Origin: Wyeomyia smithii
Lineage: Eukaryota > Arthropoda > Insecta > Diptera > Culicidae
NCBI RefSeq assembly: GCF_029784165.1
Contig: NC_073695.1
Coordinates: forward strand, 192,661,357-192,725,356
DNA: 64,000 nucleotides
Direction: 5' to 3'
Shown here: positions 11,579 to 22,404 of the stretch, piece after piece
How the letters are laid out: every line of letters begins with the position of its first letter
Numbering within the stretch: the first letter of the stretch is position 1
Position numbers and translations under genes: made by a program
The notes under the pieces: model-generated
What the model saw: only the letters and a program-made list of their open reading frames with translations
Database searches by the model: none
Told to the model about the DNA's origin: nothing

Positions 11579-11881
11579 TCCTCCAAATCCTAAAAAATAC
11601 TCATGGGAGTTCCTTTGCTAGTACTCTGCTGGTAGTCTGTCCTTATCTGCGGCCCAATTGTTTTTGTAGTATTACAATTTTCCATTTAATATCCAGGATA
11701 TCGAAAACTGGGACACTGTTATCGTTTGAAGGCACTCCAAGGTTAACTTCCGTTGCTCCACTATTGAAATGCTCATCGAAAAACTACTTTCACCGATAGA
11801 CAACCTCGCGCTCGCTTGTGATCAGGTTTCCCTCCTTGTTGCTATACGTATTTTAACTCGGGGCGTAGCCTTTACGGGATT

Positions 11882-12521
11882 GCTATACCTTCTCGTAAAA
11901 GTTGCACATTTCAACAGCCCGAAACAGTTGTCCACCTGTTCACGATCTCCGTTTCCCTGCTGACGTTTCTTTCTCCTCGGAATCGTGGTCAACTCATTTC
12001 GAGGCTGTGGCGATGCTTAGATAACTCTGCCAAGCAGGTTTTTTTCCGCTCATGTGGTGGCCTGGGTATATAACCGCACCCTAAACGTGTTTGTGATGTT
12101 CGGAAATACCGGCCATTAATGAGAACGTGGTCAATTTAATTTGTTGTTAGATGGTCAGGTGATCTCCAGGTGGCTCAGGAAGCTGCGAAGATGCAGCGTT
12201 GGCTATACCTTCTCGTAAAATTTGCACATTTCAACAGCCCGAAACAGTTGTCCACCTGTTCACGATCTCCGTTTCCCTGCTGACGTTTCTTTCTCCTCGG
12301 AATCGTGGTCAACTCATTTCGAGGCTGTGGCGATGCTTAGATAACTCTGCCAAGCAGGTTTTTTTCCGCTCATGTGGTGGCCTGGGTATATAACCGCACC
12401 CTAAACGTGTTTGTGATGTTCGGGAATACCGGCCATTAATGAGAACGTGGTCAATTTAATTTGTTGTTAGATGGTCAGGTGATCTCCAGGTGGCTCAGGA
12501 AGCTGCGAAGATGCAGCGTTG
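11882..12521. repeat. Recent 320-bp tandem duplication
   Basis: The block starting GCTATACCTTCTCG at 11882 is repeated from 12202, giving an exact period of 320. I find only two differences: G/T at 11901 vs 12221 and A/G at 12104 vs 12424. The duplicated unit lies in the LINE D linker/endonuclease region, so it arose after that insertion. Near-identity points to a very recent event or an assembly artefact. Confidence 0.9.
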
Positions 12522-12579
12522 GCGTTGTCGTTCGTAGGCTGTGACCCTCTTTGACCGGTCTATTAATTAATTACCTACC

Positions 12580-12870
12580 AACCTGGGCGTTGGGTGGTCC
12601 CCGTGGTTCTGTGGTTAGCGATGTCGGTCGGCTAGCTCTCCCGAACGCGGTTGTGATATCGGGTTCGATTCCCGATCGAGCCGAGGATCTTTTCGAGCTG
12701 GAAATTTTCTCGACTCAGCACTGGGGCATGGTGTATCGTTGTACTTATCCTACACATGCAAAATGTGCCAAAAACAATATCGATAACGAATTCTCTCAAC
12801 TAATCTAGTTGATCGAGACTGCTATTAGCCCCAAGGCTAAGCGTGCGATATTGTTTTTTTAACCTGAGCG
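12580..12870 (+). mobile_element. tRNA-derived SINE with 10-bp target duplication
   Basis: A polymerase III promoter is visible: A-box-like TGGTTAGCGATGTCGG (12612-12627) and a canonical B box GGTTCGATTCCC (12662-12673), in a tRNA-like context. A roughly 185-bp body follows, ending in TTGTTTTTTT at 12851-12860. The flanks AACCTGGGCG (12580-12589) and AACCTGAGCG (12861-12870) are a target duplication with one mismatch. It is inserted in LINE D and has no coding capacity, as expected for an element mobilised by LINE enzymes. Confidence 0.85.
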
Positions 12871-13388
12871 CTCATATCCCCGATAAGGATCTTGATGCCC
12901 CGTGGCGAACAGCTGTCGTATGTTGCCGCTAATTGCGCGTAGAACAATTCTTTCTCGTCATAAAGTCTACCTTCGTGCGGGCAGTGGACGTTGGCGATGC
13001 TGTAGTTGAAGAAACGACTTTAATCGCCTTTCAGTTGATCACGCAAGATACGCCAAGTACACATAAACCTGTTCCTAGTTCGATGGTTGCTCCACTGCTC
13101 TGGTAGAACTGGGCCTGGGCGCCACGGACTCTCCACACCTTCTCTCCTTTGTGACAGCCGCGATGCCGAACTTACCGATCTAACTGCTTAAGCAGCACCC
13201 TGTCTCGGCCAACGAAATTTAGCGACTTGCAGTTCCAGGTACCGAGTTTCCATTTCTGGTCCGATTTTCGTTGCCTAGTTCCGTGAACAACGGCCAATGA
13301 TGTATCAACTTTGCAGCTCCTCGAAGCCTGAGAATTAGAAGCACCTATCCCCCCGCAAAAATATCCACAAACCTGACCACCGAACATC

Positions 13389-13500
13389 AAACCAAATGGA
13401 CCACGTTTTCATCCAAGGCCGATTTCCCTTAGAGGTGCAGATATCGCCACAGACCATCACCTAGCTGCTGTACACATGCTCTCTCAAAACTATCCACGGT
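13389..13500 (+). pseudogene. LINE endonuclease C-terminal scrap, plus strand
   Basis: Plus-strand frames read NQMDHVFIQGRF and then GADIATDHHLAAVHMLSQN. The TDHHL is the SDH-type catalytic motif at the end of an EEP endonuclease. It abuts the minus-strand LINE D start, so two unrelated LINE ends meet head to head here. Confidence 0.6.
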
Positions 13501-13732
13501 GTCTCACACACATAGAAGCCGCAATTCTTGGTTCAACATTCGGAATTCGCAGGCTGCTGTGAACTGAGCACGTCTGGTTGACAAAGCATTACCTTCCATA
13601 GAGGAACTAAGCGCTTCGACTTTCGACGATGGACGACCGACAATGGGTTCTTGAAGAGGCCACAAGCGCGGCATTAGATGTTGTAACCTTACTACGTGTG
13701 TAACCTTAGCATTAATTACCAATCAGATGAGA
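13501..13732. other. Unassigned, within LINE mosaic
   Basis: No supported feature; probably LINE-derived but without readable motifs. Confidence 0.3.
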
Positions 13733-14290
13733 ACCGTGGTGGCTCATGCTGTGTTTAAAAGTTTAGAAGAGTGTTGTTAGTTTTCCAGGCCACCCAGAAG
13801 TTCGGCCCACCGCAGCCTTTTGACTTTCGCCAGGTGTGAATTAAGGTTCTCTTCAAATAGCGCGCTGCTGGTTTATGTCCAAAGGCGTTTACATCCTCCA
13901 CAAGGAGTGCTGTTGTATCGATTCAGTAAAGGACTACTGGACTCCGTGCATCGTCGCATCCGATTCGATCGAAACATTTCCTGATCAAAGTAGGCACGAT
14001 TTCCAGCTTAGATGCATCTCCGGTTCTATTGGCTGGTGTTATTTTTGGCACCGGTAACCTCAAATACCCGATCTCGTCAAGCTAATCGCCGTCTCCGGAG
14101 ACTTGAGTAGGGAGACGAACAATGTTGAATAGTAGGTAAATAAGAAAGTCCATTACCTTATTCTAACCCTATGCAATTCAAAAGGGCTTGAGCGTATCCC
14201 CGAAATACGCACGTACCACACCACTCGCGATATGGTGACCTTGCCCAACTGCGTCAGTTTATCCGGGAAACCGTTGGTAAGGCCACCTCA
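13733..14290 (-). mobile_element. LINE fragment, minus strand (3' region plus RT scrap)
   Basis: The right part (about 14290-14160, minus) reads FPDKLTQL and WYVRISGI-SSPFE, the thumb-side RT motif also seen at 11250-11065. The left end carries the CGTGGTGGCTCATGC phrase shared with 10944. Too decayed for an ORF. Confidence 0.5.
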
Positions 14291-14439
14291 AGCCGACAAA
14301 GAGACTGAGTTGATGGTTTGAGGTTTGAGGTTTGAGAAGAAAGAAGCTCCAGCAGGAAGCAGATCGTGGGGAATTGGAGCAATTGTTCCAGGCTTATGAC
14401 ACGCACTTGGTTTATAAGGAGACTAGCTGACCCGGTAAA

Positions 14440-14800
14440 CTTTGTCCCATCTATTTTAGGGTTTAATTTAATAATTTTAAACATTTCAAATTCAGTGATT
14501 CCTTGCGATTTGTTTGTATCGTTTGAAATGATTGGTTTTATCGGAATGACAACATCCTCGACTTTTGGCTTCGTACATAACCTCTGTTCCGGAAATATAT
14601 TAGGTGCATTCCAGTAATTTTCGTTTTTTTCCAGAAACTGAAAATGGTCATCTTCGAATTCAGAATGGTGTCCAGGGTCAATGCTTGGCTTCTTTACATC
14701 ATTTCGATTACGGGCATAACCATATGTAGTAGTATTTGGTTATCTGCCGCTGTTTTTGAGATACTGGAGGTCGCCATCTTGGAGCTCAAAATGGTATTTA
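14440..14800 (-). repeat. Diverged tandem repeat cluster (CCATTTTGAA type), minus orientation
   Basis: Read on the minus strand, units share ACCATTnTGAA, GGCGACCTCC, TTTCTGGAAA and CCGnAATCGAAATGATG with the plus-strand cluster at 17450-18850. The two clusters are in opposite orientation. Confidence 0.6.
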
Positions 14801-15386
14801 GAGACATGCCAGAAGAAGGAAGGGTGTCGAAACATTATGAACATGTTGGTTACACCTAAAAACATTCACCTGCCAAATTTGGTTGTATTTGCTTGATTGG
14901 TTCTCGAACTGTGCGAAATTTGAGTTTCATTTGTATGGGACCCTTCCCTTATAAAAGAAGGAGGGTTGTCAAACCATTATGGATATATTTGTTATCCCTA
15001 GAAACATCCACCTGCCAAATTTGGTTCCATTTAGTTGATTATTTCTCGAGATAAGCAAAAATTTGTGTTTCATTTATATGGAACCCCTCCCTTCCAGAAA
15101 AGGGGTGTCAAACCAATATAGAGATATGCACTCCTTAAAACATCCACATGCCAAATTTGGTTCCATTTGCTTGGTTAGTTTTCGAGATGTGCATAAATTT
15201 GTGTTTCATTTATATGGGACGCCTCCTTTTTAGAAGAGAGAGGGGTCTCAAACTATTTAAGTCACCTTTCTCGGCCCTTAAAATCTCTATATACAAAATT
15301 TCACGCCGATCGGTTCAGTAGTATCCAAGCCTATATGGATCAGGCAGACATGCAGACAGACAGAGCTGCATTTTTATATGTTTAGA
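14800..15386 (+). repeat. About 140-bp tandem repeat with a CAGACAGACAGA tail
   Basis: The anchor CAYYCACMTGCCAAATTTGG begins at 14863, 15005 and 15141 (spacings 142 and 136), followed in each unit by ATTTGnGTTTCATTTRTATGG. The array ends in AATTTCACGCCGATCGGTTC, then CAGTAGT and a CAGACAGACAG tail (15345-15364), an end seen on many dispersed insect repeats. Confidence 0.75.
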
Positions 15387-15439
15387 TTAAATCCCGTAAA
15401 GGCTACTCACCAAGTTCAGATATGTAAAAGGAAACCTGA

Positions 15440-16190
15440 GCACAGGCGAGCGCGAGGTGGTCACAGTTTACGACATCCTGGGGAAATTGGGTTACTATAG
15501 AACAATTTAGGTGCAGACAAGAAGAGACTGCCGGCAGAACTCTGCAAACATGGTAAAGAGGCACTTGCAACGGCACTTCACTGGATAATTTCCAGAGTTT
15601 CAGAGAAAAAGAGACTGCCGTCAATAACATGGACGGAATAAATTCCACTACCTAGATATTTTGACTTAGCAGAATGTTTTGTTTCGTTTCACATTCTCGA
15701 GTCTGCGTCGCCCCGCCTACATTGCAAAAATCTACGCACAATTTGTTACAAAAGACTGCATGTAAAAAATTCAACTTCATTCTTATTTTTAACACGATAA
15801 CAAGTGGCGTAATGAAATATATTAATCAAGAGTTGAAAGCAATACATGTGTTTTTCCTACGTCACCATTTCATACAACCTCTAGGGCTGTTTACCCTGTA
15901 GTATTTTAGATTCTTCTCCGCGATATATGTCTTTTAACAGAGGGTTTCATAGAACAATATCAGTCGGGCTTTAAGCAAGCACGAGCTTCCACGCGACTTT
16001 CCGGCAGATCCTTTAGTAATATCGGGAGTAAAACGCGCGCACATATAACGTCTTTGTAGACTTCATGGCGGCGTACGATATAGTCGATCAAAACCAGCTT
16101 TGGCAAATAAAGCATGACTACGGTTTTCCTGATAAACTGACACGACTTATCAAAGCTATCTTTGACCGAAGGATGACGTGTTATTAAATC
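15440..16190 (+). mobile_element. LINE fragment, plus strand, interrupted
   Basis: First part (15500-15660): frames reading LPAELCKHGKEALATALHWI and RVSEKKRLPS, the RT fingers block. Second part (15945-16190): YQSGFKQARAS, then motif A as FVDFMAAYDIVDQNQLW and FPDKLTRLIKAIFD. About 280 bp in between (15661-15940) is unrelated and may be an insertion. Stops and frame changes make it a pseudogene. Confidence 0.65.
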
Positions 16191-16550
16191 GTCTAGTCTA
16201 AGGAAAATAAACCGATACAGTATGAAAAACTAGATTTATTCTGCTAAACTTTCACTCATGAAATGAACTAACTAAAATCAGATACAAAACCCTTTTAGTA
16301 GTTGCCGAAACTTTTTTAGAAGAACGCACTTCACACCCTGCCGTACTAAAACAGGATGGGAATAATATTCTTTTAACAAATAAACAAAAAGCCTAATGAT
16401 TTCAGAGATACTCATCAGAGTTTTGACGTAGAACTACGTCTTTTGGTAAGCTCCTTTAACGTGGGGTCTAAATTGGAAGTTTGTAATCGGAGCATAATAA
16501 AACTTTTGTTCACCTTAAAATTCTTATAACTCGATCAGTTTTCAATAAAT
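16191..16550. other. Unassigned; contains a 16-bp palindrome
   Basis: No gene. GACGTAGAACTACGTC at 16425-16440 is a 7-bp-arm palindrome with a 2-bp centre inside an otherwise plain AT-rich stretch. Confidence 0.4.
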
Positions 16551-17361
16551 GAGCCGTTGAGAGCAAAAGTGGTACATGTGCCATTAGGTTAATTTTTCAG
16601 GAGACGCGATAAACGAAAACACTCAAATAGGTAATTATTTTCAACAATTTTTTTCAACATAACTGCACTAAATCATTGCTGGAAAGGTTTCAAAAGACAG
16701 TACATGAAAACATAACGAGTTCTGGTTGAGAAACCTACACAAACTTCAATGGAAAAACATGTACCACTTTGGTTCTATGGGAAAGATAATGACAACCAGA
16801 AAACGTTGAGAGTAAAAGTGGTACATGTCCAGTGTGAGCATGAATGATGCATTATAGCCTCTAATTTGAAGACATAGAACATTCATATCTTCAGCAGAGT
16901 TGTCCAAGTGATTGAGTACTATTCAATGATGATCTGTTTGTTGAGGAATTCTGTCTCTTCGTGGCGCTAGTGTATATGTATTTGGTAACAGCATACGATT
17001 TGATACTGAAATAGGTGAAACACTAGCGCCACGTAGTGAGAAATTTCCTGTCTGATCTTCATCTGAAAGTACTCAATCACTTGACCAACTTTGCTGAAGA
17101 CATGATTGTTTTATATCCTAAGATCCTCGACTTACAATTTATCTAACATGCACAGACTGGACATGTACCACTTTTGCTCTCAACGAAATGGTGATTATGT
17201 TATTTACCAAAAATTGTTTTGGCTATAACTTTGGTTTAGGTTGTCAGATCTCGGTTTCTCTTTGACATACTAGTACATTACTGCGTTCTGCATCAATTTA
17301 TGCAAAAAAAAACCAAAAAGTGCAAAAATGGCACATGTACCACTTTTGCTCTCAACGGCTC
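16551..17361. mobile_element. Fold-back MITE with nested inner copy
   Basis: Outer ends GAGCCGTTGAGAGCAAAAG (16551) and its complement ending at 17361 extend as a perfect 32-bp inverted repeat through GTGGTACATGTGCC. Flanks AAAT/AAAT (16547-16550, 17362-17365) may be a 4-bp target duplication. A second inverted repeat of the same motif, CGTTGAGAGTAAAAGTGG with ACATGTCC (16804) and its complement ending at 17185, lies inside. A third pair around GTGGCGCTAGTG (16963) and CACTAGCGCCAC (17022) closes the centre. No transposase. Confidence 0.8.
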
Positions 17362-17449
17362 AAATATCCTTCGATTTTGCGGATCCACGAAACTGCGAAA
17401 AAATGTGTTGTTATTAGCCTACCATTGTACTATTGAAAAATATAGAGCC

Positions 17450-18850
17450 TTGTTTTGAACGCAAACTTTAGCCAATACCATCCAATCCGCGTATTTTCGG
17501 AACCTGATATCCAGGGGCCTGAAATCAACTCCAGGCTCTATTTTAAATCTCAAGATAGCGGTTTCTGGATAGCAGCCCAAATTGTCCTAAGTGTTTCCGT
17601 AATACACAGAGCTTGTCGACCGCACGTTTTCGTAATTACTCTTACGTGATCGATCTGAGCTAGTGAAGTTGCAAAAAGAACCTTGCATATGGCTACTTGG
17701 GATTAGTTTTCAATCTTTAGTGTACAACAATTCAGAAGCTACCGCGACCCAATAACGGCGCCGGCCACGTCCTTGCGATCGTTAGGGTAAGGAAGGAGGT
17801 GTAACATTAATTGTTGTCGGAGACCAAGTTTATCTCTGCATCTCCACGACTGCTACGGAAAGGAAGGGTTGTGTTACCGTGGTAAAGGGCCGAGTCAGAC
17901 AGTGTTGCACGAAGGCAATTCATCACGAAAACGAACGAACGATTAGCATATTCACTATAGGGCGGCGCGGGCGAATGCAATTCATTACCAGAAGCACCCA
18001 ACTTTTTAAACATTTGACAATTACTATTCCCGGGGACCCTCAAAAATGCAAATACACTTCGGCAAGTGTGAATTTTCAATTTTTAAATGATACATAAAAG
18101 CTAAGAATTGACTTTATGCGCTATTTGTAAAACCACGGTTCCCTTCGGTTTATGGGAAACAACAGAAAATAGTCAAATACCATTTATTTTAGGTATTTTT
18201 GTAACCGAAATAATATCCAGAAGCCACAGACGCCGTTTCGAATTCGAGCATGCGACTTCTAGTTTCTGGAAAATAGCCAAAATTGCCAAAATGATGCACA
18301 GAGTCCGGAAATCGACTTCAGACGCCATTTTTGAATCTAATATGGCGACATCCTGTGTCCAGAAAAGACTAAATATCCCCCAATAACGGTATTTCCGTAG
18401 TCAAGAAGATGAACAAAAGCCAAAAATTTGAAATCCGATCTGGTACATTTTCCGAAACTAGGATGATATTCAAAGGCTGAAAACCGATCCTAGACATCAT
18501 TTTGAATTTACACTGGCGACTTCCGATTTTTGGAAACAATCAAAAGTTGCCAAAATGATGTCCTTAAAATCGATTGCAAATGCCATTTTAAAATGATTGT
18601 GTATAATGTTATTATTTGGAAAACAGCCAAAAATGGCTTAATACCACTCAATGTGGGTATACCCGAAATCAAAATGATGCCTATAGACCGGAAATCAACT
18701 CTAGACACCATTTTGAAATCCAAAATGGCAACTTCCGGTCTTCGGAATTATTTAATACAACCCAGTATGGTTATTTCTGGGACCAATAATGATACCCAAA
18801 GGCCAGAAATTAATCACAGATGCCATACTAAATCTTTTCAGTGCCATCAC
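17450..18850 (+). repeat. Diverged tandem repeat cluster (CCATTTTGAA type), plus orientation
   Basis: Anchors GAC(G/A)CCATTTTGAA-like recur near 18228, 18321, 18494, 18578, 18704 and 18821, with companions GGCGACTTCCG, TTTGGAAAACAGCC and AATCAAAATGATG. Spacing is irregular (about 85-175), so this is an old, decayed array. 17640-18170 is the least clear part. Confidence 0.65.
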
Positions 18851-19023
18851 ATTATTTCCAGAAAGCTTTTTTGTTAATGTTAGATGAGAATTACTGACAT
18901 GAACTTATTGGTATAAGATAGTCTATCGTCATGATACCATCTATCATTCATTTAATGATTGAAAAAGAGAAGTGTTTTTCGAGCTTATTCCTTATCTTGT
19001 CTTAAAATAACAAATCAGTCAGT

Positions 19024-19094
19024 GCAGTGGGTGGGGCCGACAACATTTCACCAGTGAATGCAGTGGGTGGGGCCGACAACATTTTGTACCTCGT
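19024..19094. repeat. Two copies of a 36-bp unit
   Basis: GCAGTGGGTGGGGCCGACAA followed by CATTT occurs at 19024 and 19060, exactly 36 bp apart; it is GC-rich against an AT-rich background. Confidence 0.8.
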
Positions 19095-22000
19095 TCGTGA
19101 CGCCCCACAGTGCGTTGAATGTAGGGTAAAACGGGACAAAAATCAAAACTACACGATTTTGTCGATAAAACATGTTGATGTAACAAGGAAAGTTGTTCGT
19201 TACCTTCAGAACTACTAAATTCATAAGGTTCTTATGTGATTCACTAAATCACAAAACTGTCCCAAACGCCAACGCACTCATCCTATACCAGAAACCGTTA
19301 ATCTCTTTGTAAAAGTTGTACATTATAACGAAACTGCGGTTTCTATGTTTCACTTACATTTACATAATTGCAAAAGTGACTTAAGCGCAATTATAACGAA
19401 AAAAATATTATTTTGGGTATTCTTTTAGATATTCTTTTATGTAATATTTTTATTATTTTTTATATATTTAATTACCAGAGTAATAAATAATTTCAAAATT
19501 CTTCATGATGCATATTATATTATCAAGTCAAGTTTTAGGTCATCTTCAGACGAATTGGAATAGTTGTTCGAAACGGTAGCAGCAAATACTAGTTCTTCTG
19601 GGGAGTTATTTTCAACTAGCTCTGCAACTCGTCGTTTTTTTAATTCTGGTGAGCAGCTTTAAAAAAGTTTCTAAGGACGCCCACGAGAAAAAATGTGGTT
19701 TTATTCATAATTATTATTCTCACCGAATCGAGGAAGAGCAAGCGGTGACTCCAACCAAATTTCATGCTTTTCCATGAAATGCTTTTTCATCCTATTAAAT
19801 TTCTCCCATTTCGAGCTCAAATTCGAATGATATACAGCAGAAAACTTGTGCAATTTATTTATTAACATGCTCAACTGTGTCTTCTGGTAGAGACGATGTC
19901 AAATATCGAAATACACATGATATTCCTTTGCTTACATTGCAGTAAAACCACTTCTCAAAAATCTGCCGGTTCATGAGCAATCGGCATTGACATAAAAAAA
20001 ATATAAAATCTCGCAAAGTTGCAGCTAATTTTTATATATTTTGTAGAGGACACTTCAAGCAAACTTTTGATATATGTTTTAGAGAGGAACTCGGTGGAAC
20101 TTCTTTTAAAACGCTAGCAAAAGTTTGAGTTCGCGTTTTTTCAAGGATTATTACCTTCACCAACTCATCATACCGATTAATCAAACACACAATCAAACAC
20201 GAAACCAAGTCTCTCTACCAATGAAATATATTGCAATAACCTTGATTGTTATTTTCCATTTTATTTTATTGGAATACACGAAGTAATTAGGTTTTACCAA
20301 CGTTTAGAAAACGCGCGACAATTTAGCACGAAATGTGAAACTAATGATTCCTCTGGACGCTGATGCTTGCTATGCTTGTATTAGTATTTGTGATGCTTCC
20401 CAAAGCTTACCAATACTTGTTCACAACCCAGAAGATATCTGTGAACACTTCTGAGTACTTGGTGCATCCAAACAAAAAAGAAAGAAAAACGATTTTTGTC
20501 TATAGCTCAACGCACTGTGCGCCCTCAAGAAAATCAAGATCATAAATTGATAGGTAGCGCGTGTCTAAAGTGATAAAAAAGGCGTTATTTTGCGTTGCAA
20601 AATATCCCCTCAAGCGTATCCATTGAACAAACACCGACTAGCGGACTGACTGCAAGTGCTGCTCGCGTAAGAAAACAGCGCCATTACCCGAGGCTGCCCG
20701 GAGCCGTTTAGGGTTTTGTGATTATCATAACGACTGTTTGCCAGCCACCCCGGTGAAACTTGCTGTCCTGTCACCGCCGCAATGTAAAAAGAGCAGACCA
20801 CAAAGCCATTGTTTCACCACCCGAATACCGGCGCACAAAGCGATCAGAAAAGAACCACCAACGGAATTAATTACCGCTGGCGCTTCCCGGTTTTTAGCGC
20901 AACAATTTAATTTAATTGCTACATTAACGTCATCAATCATTAATTTTCCCAAGCAGCATTACACTGTCGCCGACTCTCGGGCTGGCAGCGCAAAGCAATT
21001 CTGAGAAACGGAAAAAACACAGCTTTTTAAATTAATTTCCAACAAACACACGCCAAAGTGGATCAATGTCTCAGTCTGTTTGAAATTGAAATCCTCCCAT
21101 CAAAATCTCATTAGCGGACGCCCTCGCTGACAGTGCCAACTCTACCGTGTGGAAATATGCCAATGTGCAATTTTCGAAGGCTAAATTCTCCCCCGGAGGC
21201 ATATTTCAACCTCGGTTTTCCAGGTGTAGTATGAATAGTAAATTGCTTCTGCCAGATCATCATGACGCGGTGCGAAGACGGCTGCAGCGCACACGAGGAA
21301 AGTAATTGACTTACGTAATTGTTACATGGAAAGTACATTAGCCATATATCGAATCGGATTTCAATCCACATACTCGCACACTCTAGAAACGTGCCAATCC
21401 GATTCCTCTACTGAAATCATCGTTGCCGGCAGGTGAATGAATATTGAATTAGTAATTAATAATGTGTTGGAAATTGACTTCCAGTTAATGGGATAGTTTA
21501 TTTCGCAGCACGGTGCAATAACGGAATTTTAAACACTAAACACTGGATCCTAATTCATATGTACATGTGCTGATTTTGCAGCAAATTTTTAAGCTACACG
21601 CACTTTAAATCCGAGCGATCGCAAATTCAAAATTGCTTTCCCAACGCTGCCGATGGCAATAGCGGTTTTCATCTAGCTCATAAACTGACGTGTTTTTCCG
21701 CCCGTAAACGTCGAAGTCCGGATGCATTAATGCATAGCATATTTCCCGATCAGCCGGGCTACAACCAGCTGCCAGGATCGAAGCAACGAAAAATCATCCT
21801 AGCCGGTCTCGGCCGCGCAGAAGCCATTGCTGGCCGCCTGTGACACATGCGATACACGCGATTCCAATATTGAGGATTAGGTATGTTGTGTCTCAATAGC
21901 GTTTCAGCTGATGGACGAACGAACGGACGATGATTCCCGGGCATCAGGTTAGACATGAGCCAAAATCGGGCCTTCCCTAGCAGCAGCAGTCGTGGCTGGG

Positions 22001-22379
22001 GTCAAAGCCAGCGAGTGGCGAGTGTCGACCGCTGCAGGCTTCATTTGGATGATTCCATAATTTATTCAGTTTGACTTTCCCAGGGACTGACACATTCGGT
22101 GGCCGCGTGCTGCTGCTGCTGCTATCTGCAGTTGCTCTGTTTAGTGGCGTGTTGGAAGGTAGAGTGCAGGGGACATTTAATAATAGAACCATGTGTGACG
22201 GGACGGGGCTATCATTCGTGGTGTATAACCAACCTACCCACAGGACCGAATCCGTTGGTTTCAACGACACAAGGATTAATCAATCTAGCATTCAGACTAG
22301 TTTCCGGTTGATAATTTTTCACTTTTTTACTGGGTTTTAAGCAATCATATTAAATTCGACTGCTTCACTTCCATAGCTT
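19095..22379. other. Unassigned DNA, no supported gene
   Basis: 19095-20600 is AT-rich without features; GTAGGGTAAAACGGGACA at 19121 looks like a transposon end but has no partner. 20600-22330 is GC-richer and unique-looking, with short CTG/CAG runs (21979, 22108); short ORFs there lack domains. It may hold regulatory DNA, which sequence alone cannot show. Confidence 0.4.
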
Positions 22380-22404
22380 CTGGTTTTCAATATTTTCTTC
22401 CTTT

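Larger units (their letters stand above)
10935..13400 (-). mobile_element. Decayed LINE (copy D), minus strand, with internal duplication and SINE
   Basis: Minus-strand pieces in order: endonuclease start KWKLGTWNCKSL (13390-13172), then the region holding the 320-bp duplication and the SINE, then RT pieces NAATTIMLLNSGYKVLSQIL / CQAGFMQARVTTDQIFTLRQIL / FVDFKAM (11578-11284) and FPSKLTRLFRVTLDRV...FNVTLEGVIR (11250-11065), ending with a GFADDLE-like motif near 11015. The C-terminal tail is missing. The phrase CGTGGTGGCTCATGC at 10944 recurs at 13735, suggesting a shared LINE 3' region. Confidence 0.75.

Noticed and set aside
19121..19138. Transposon-end-like TAGGGTAAAACGGGACA
   Set aside because: No inverted partner found within the following several kilobases.
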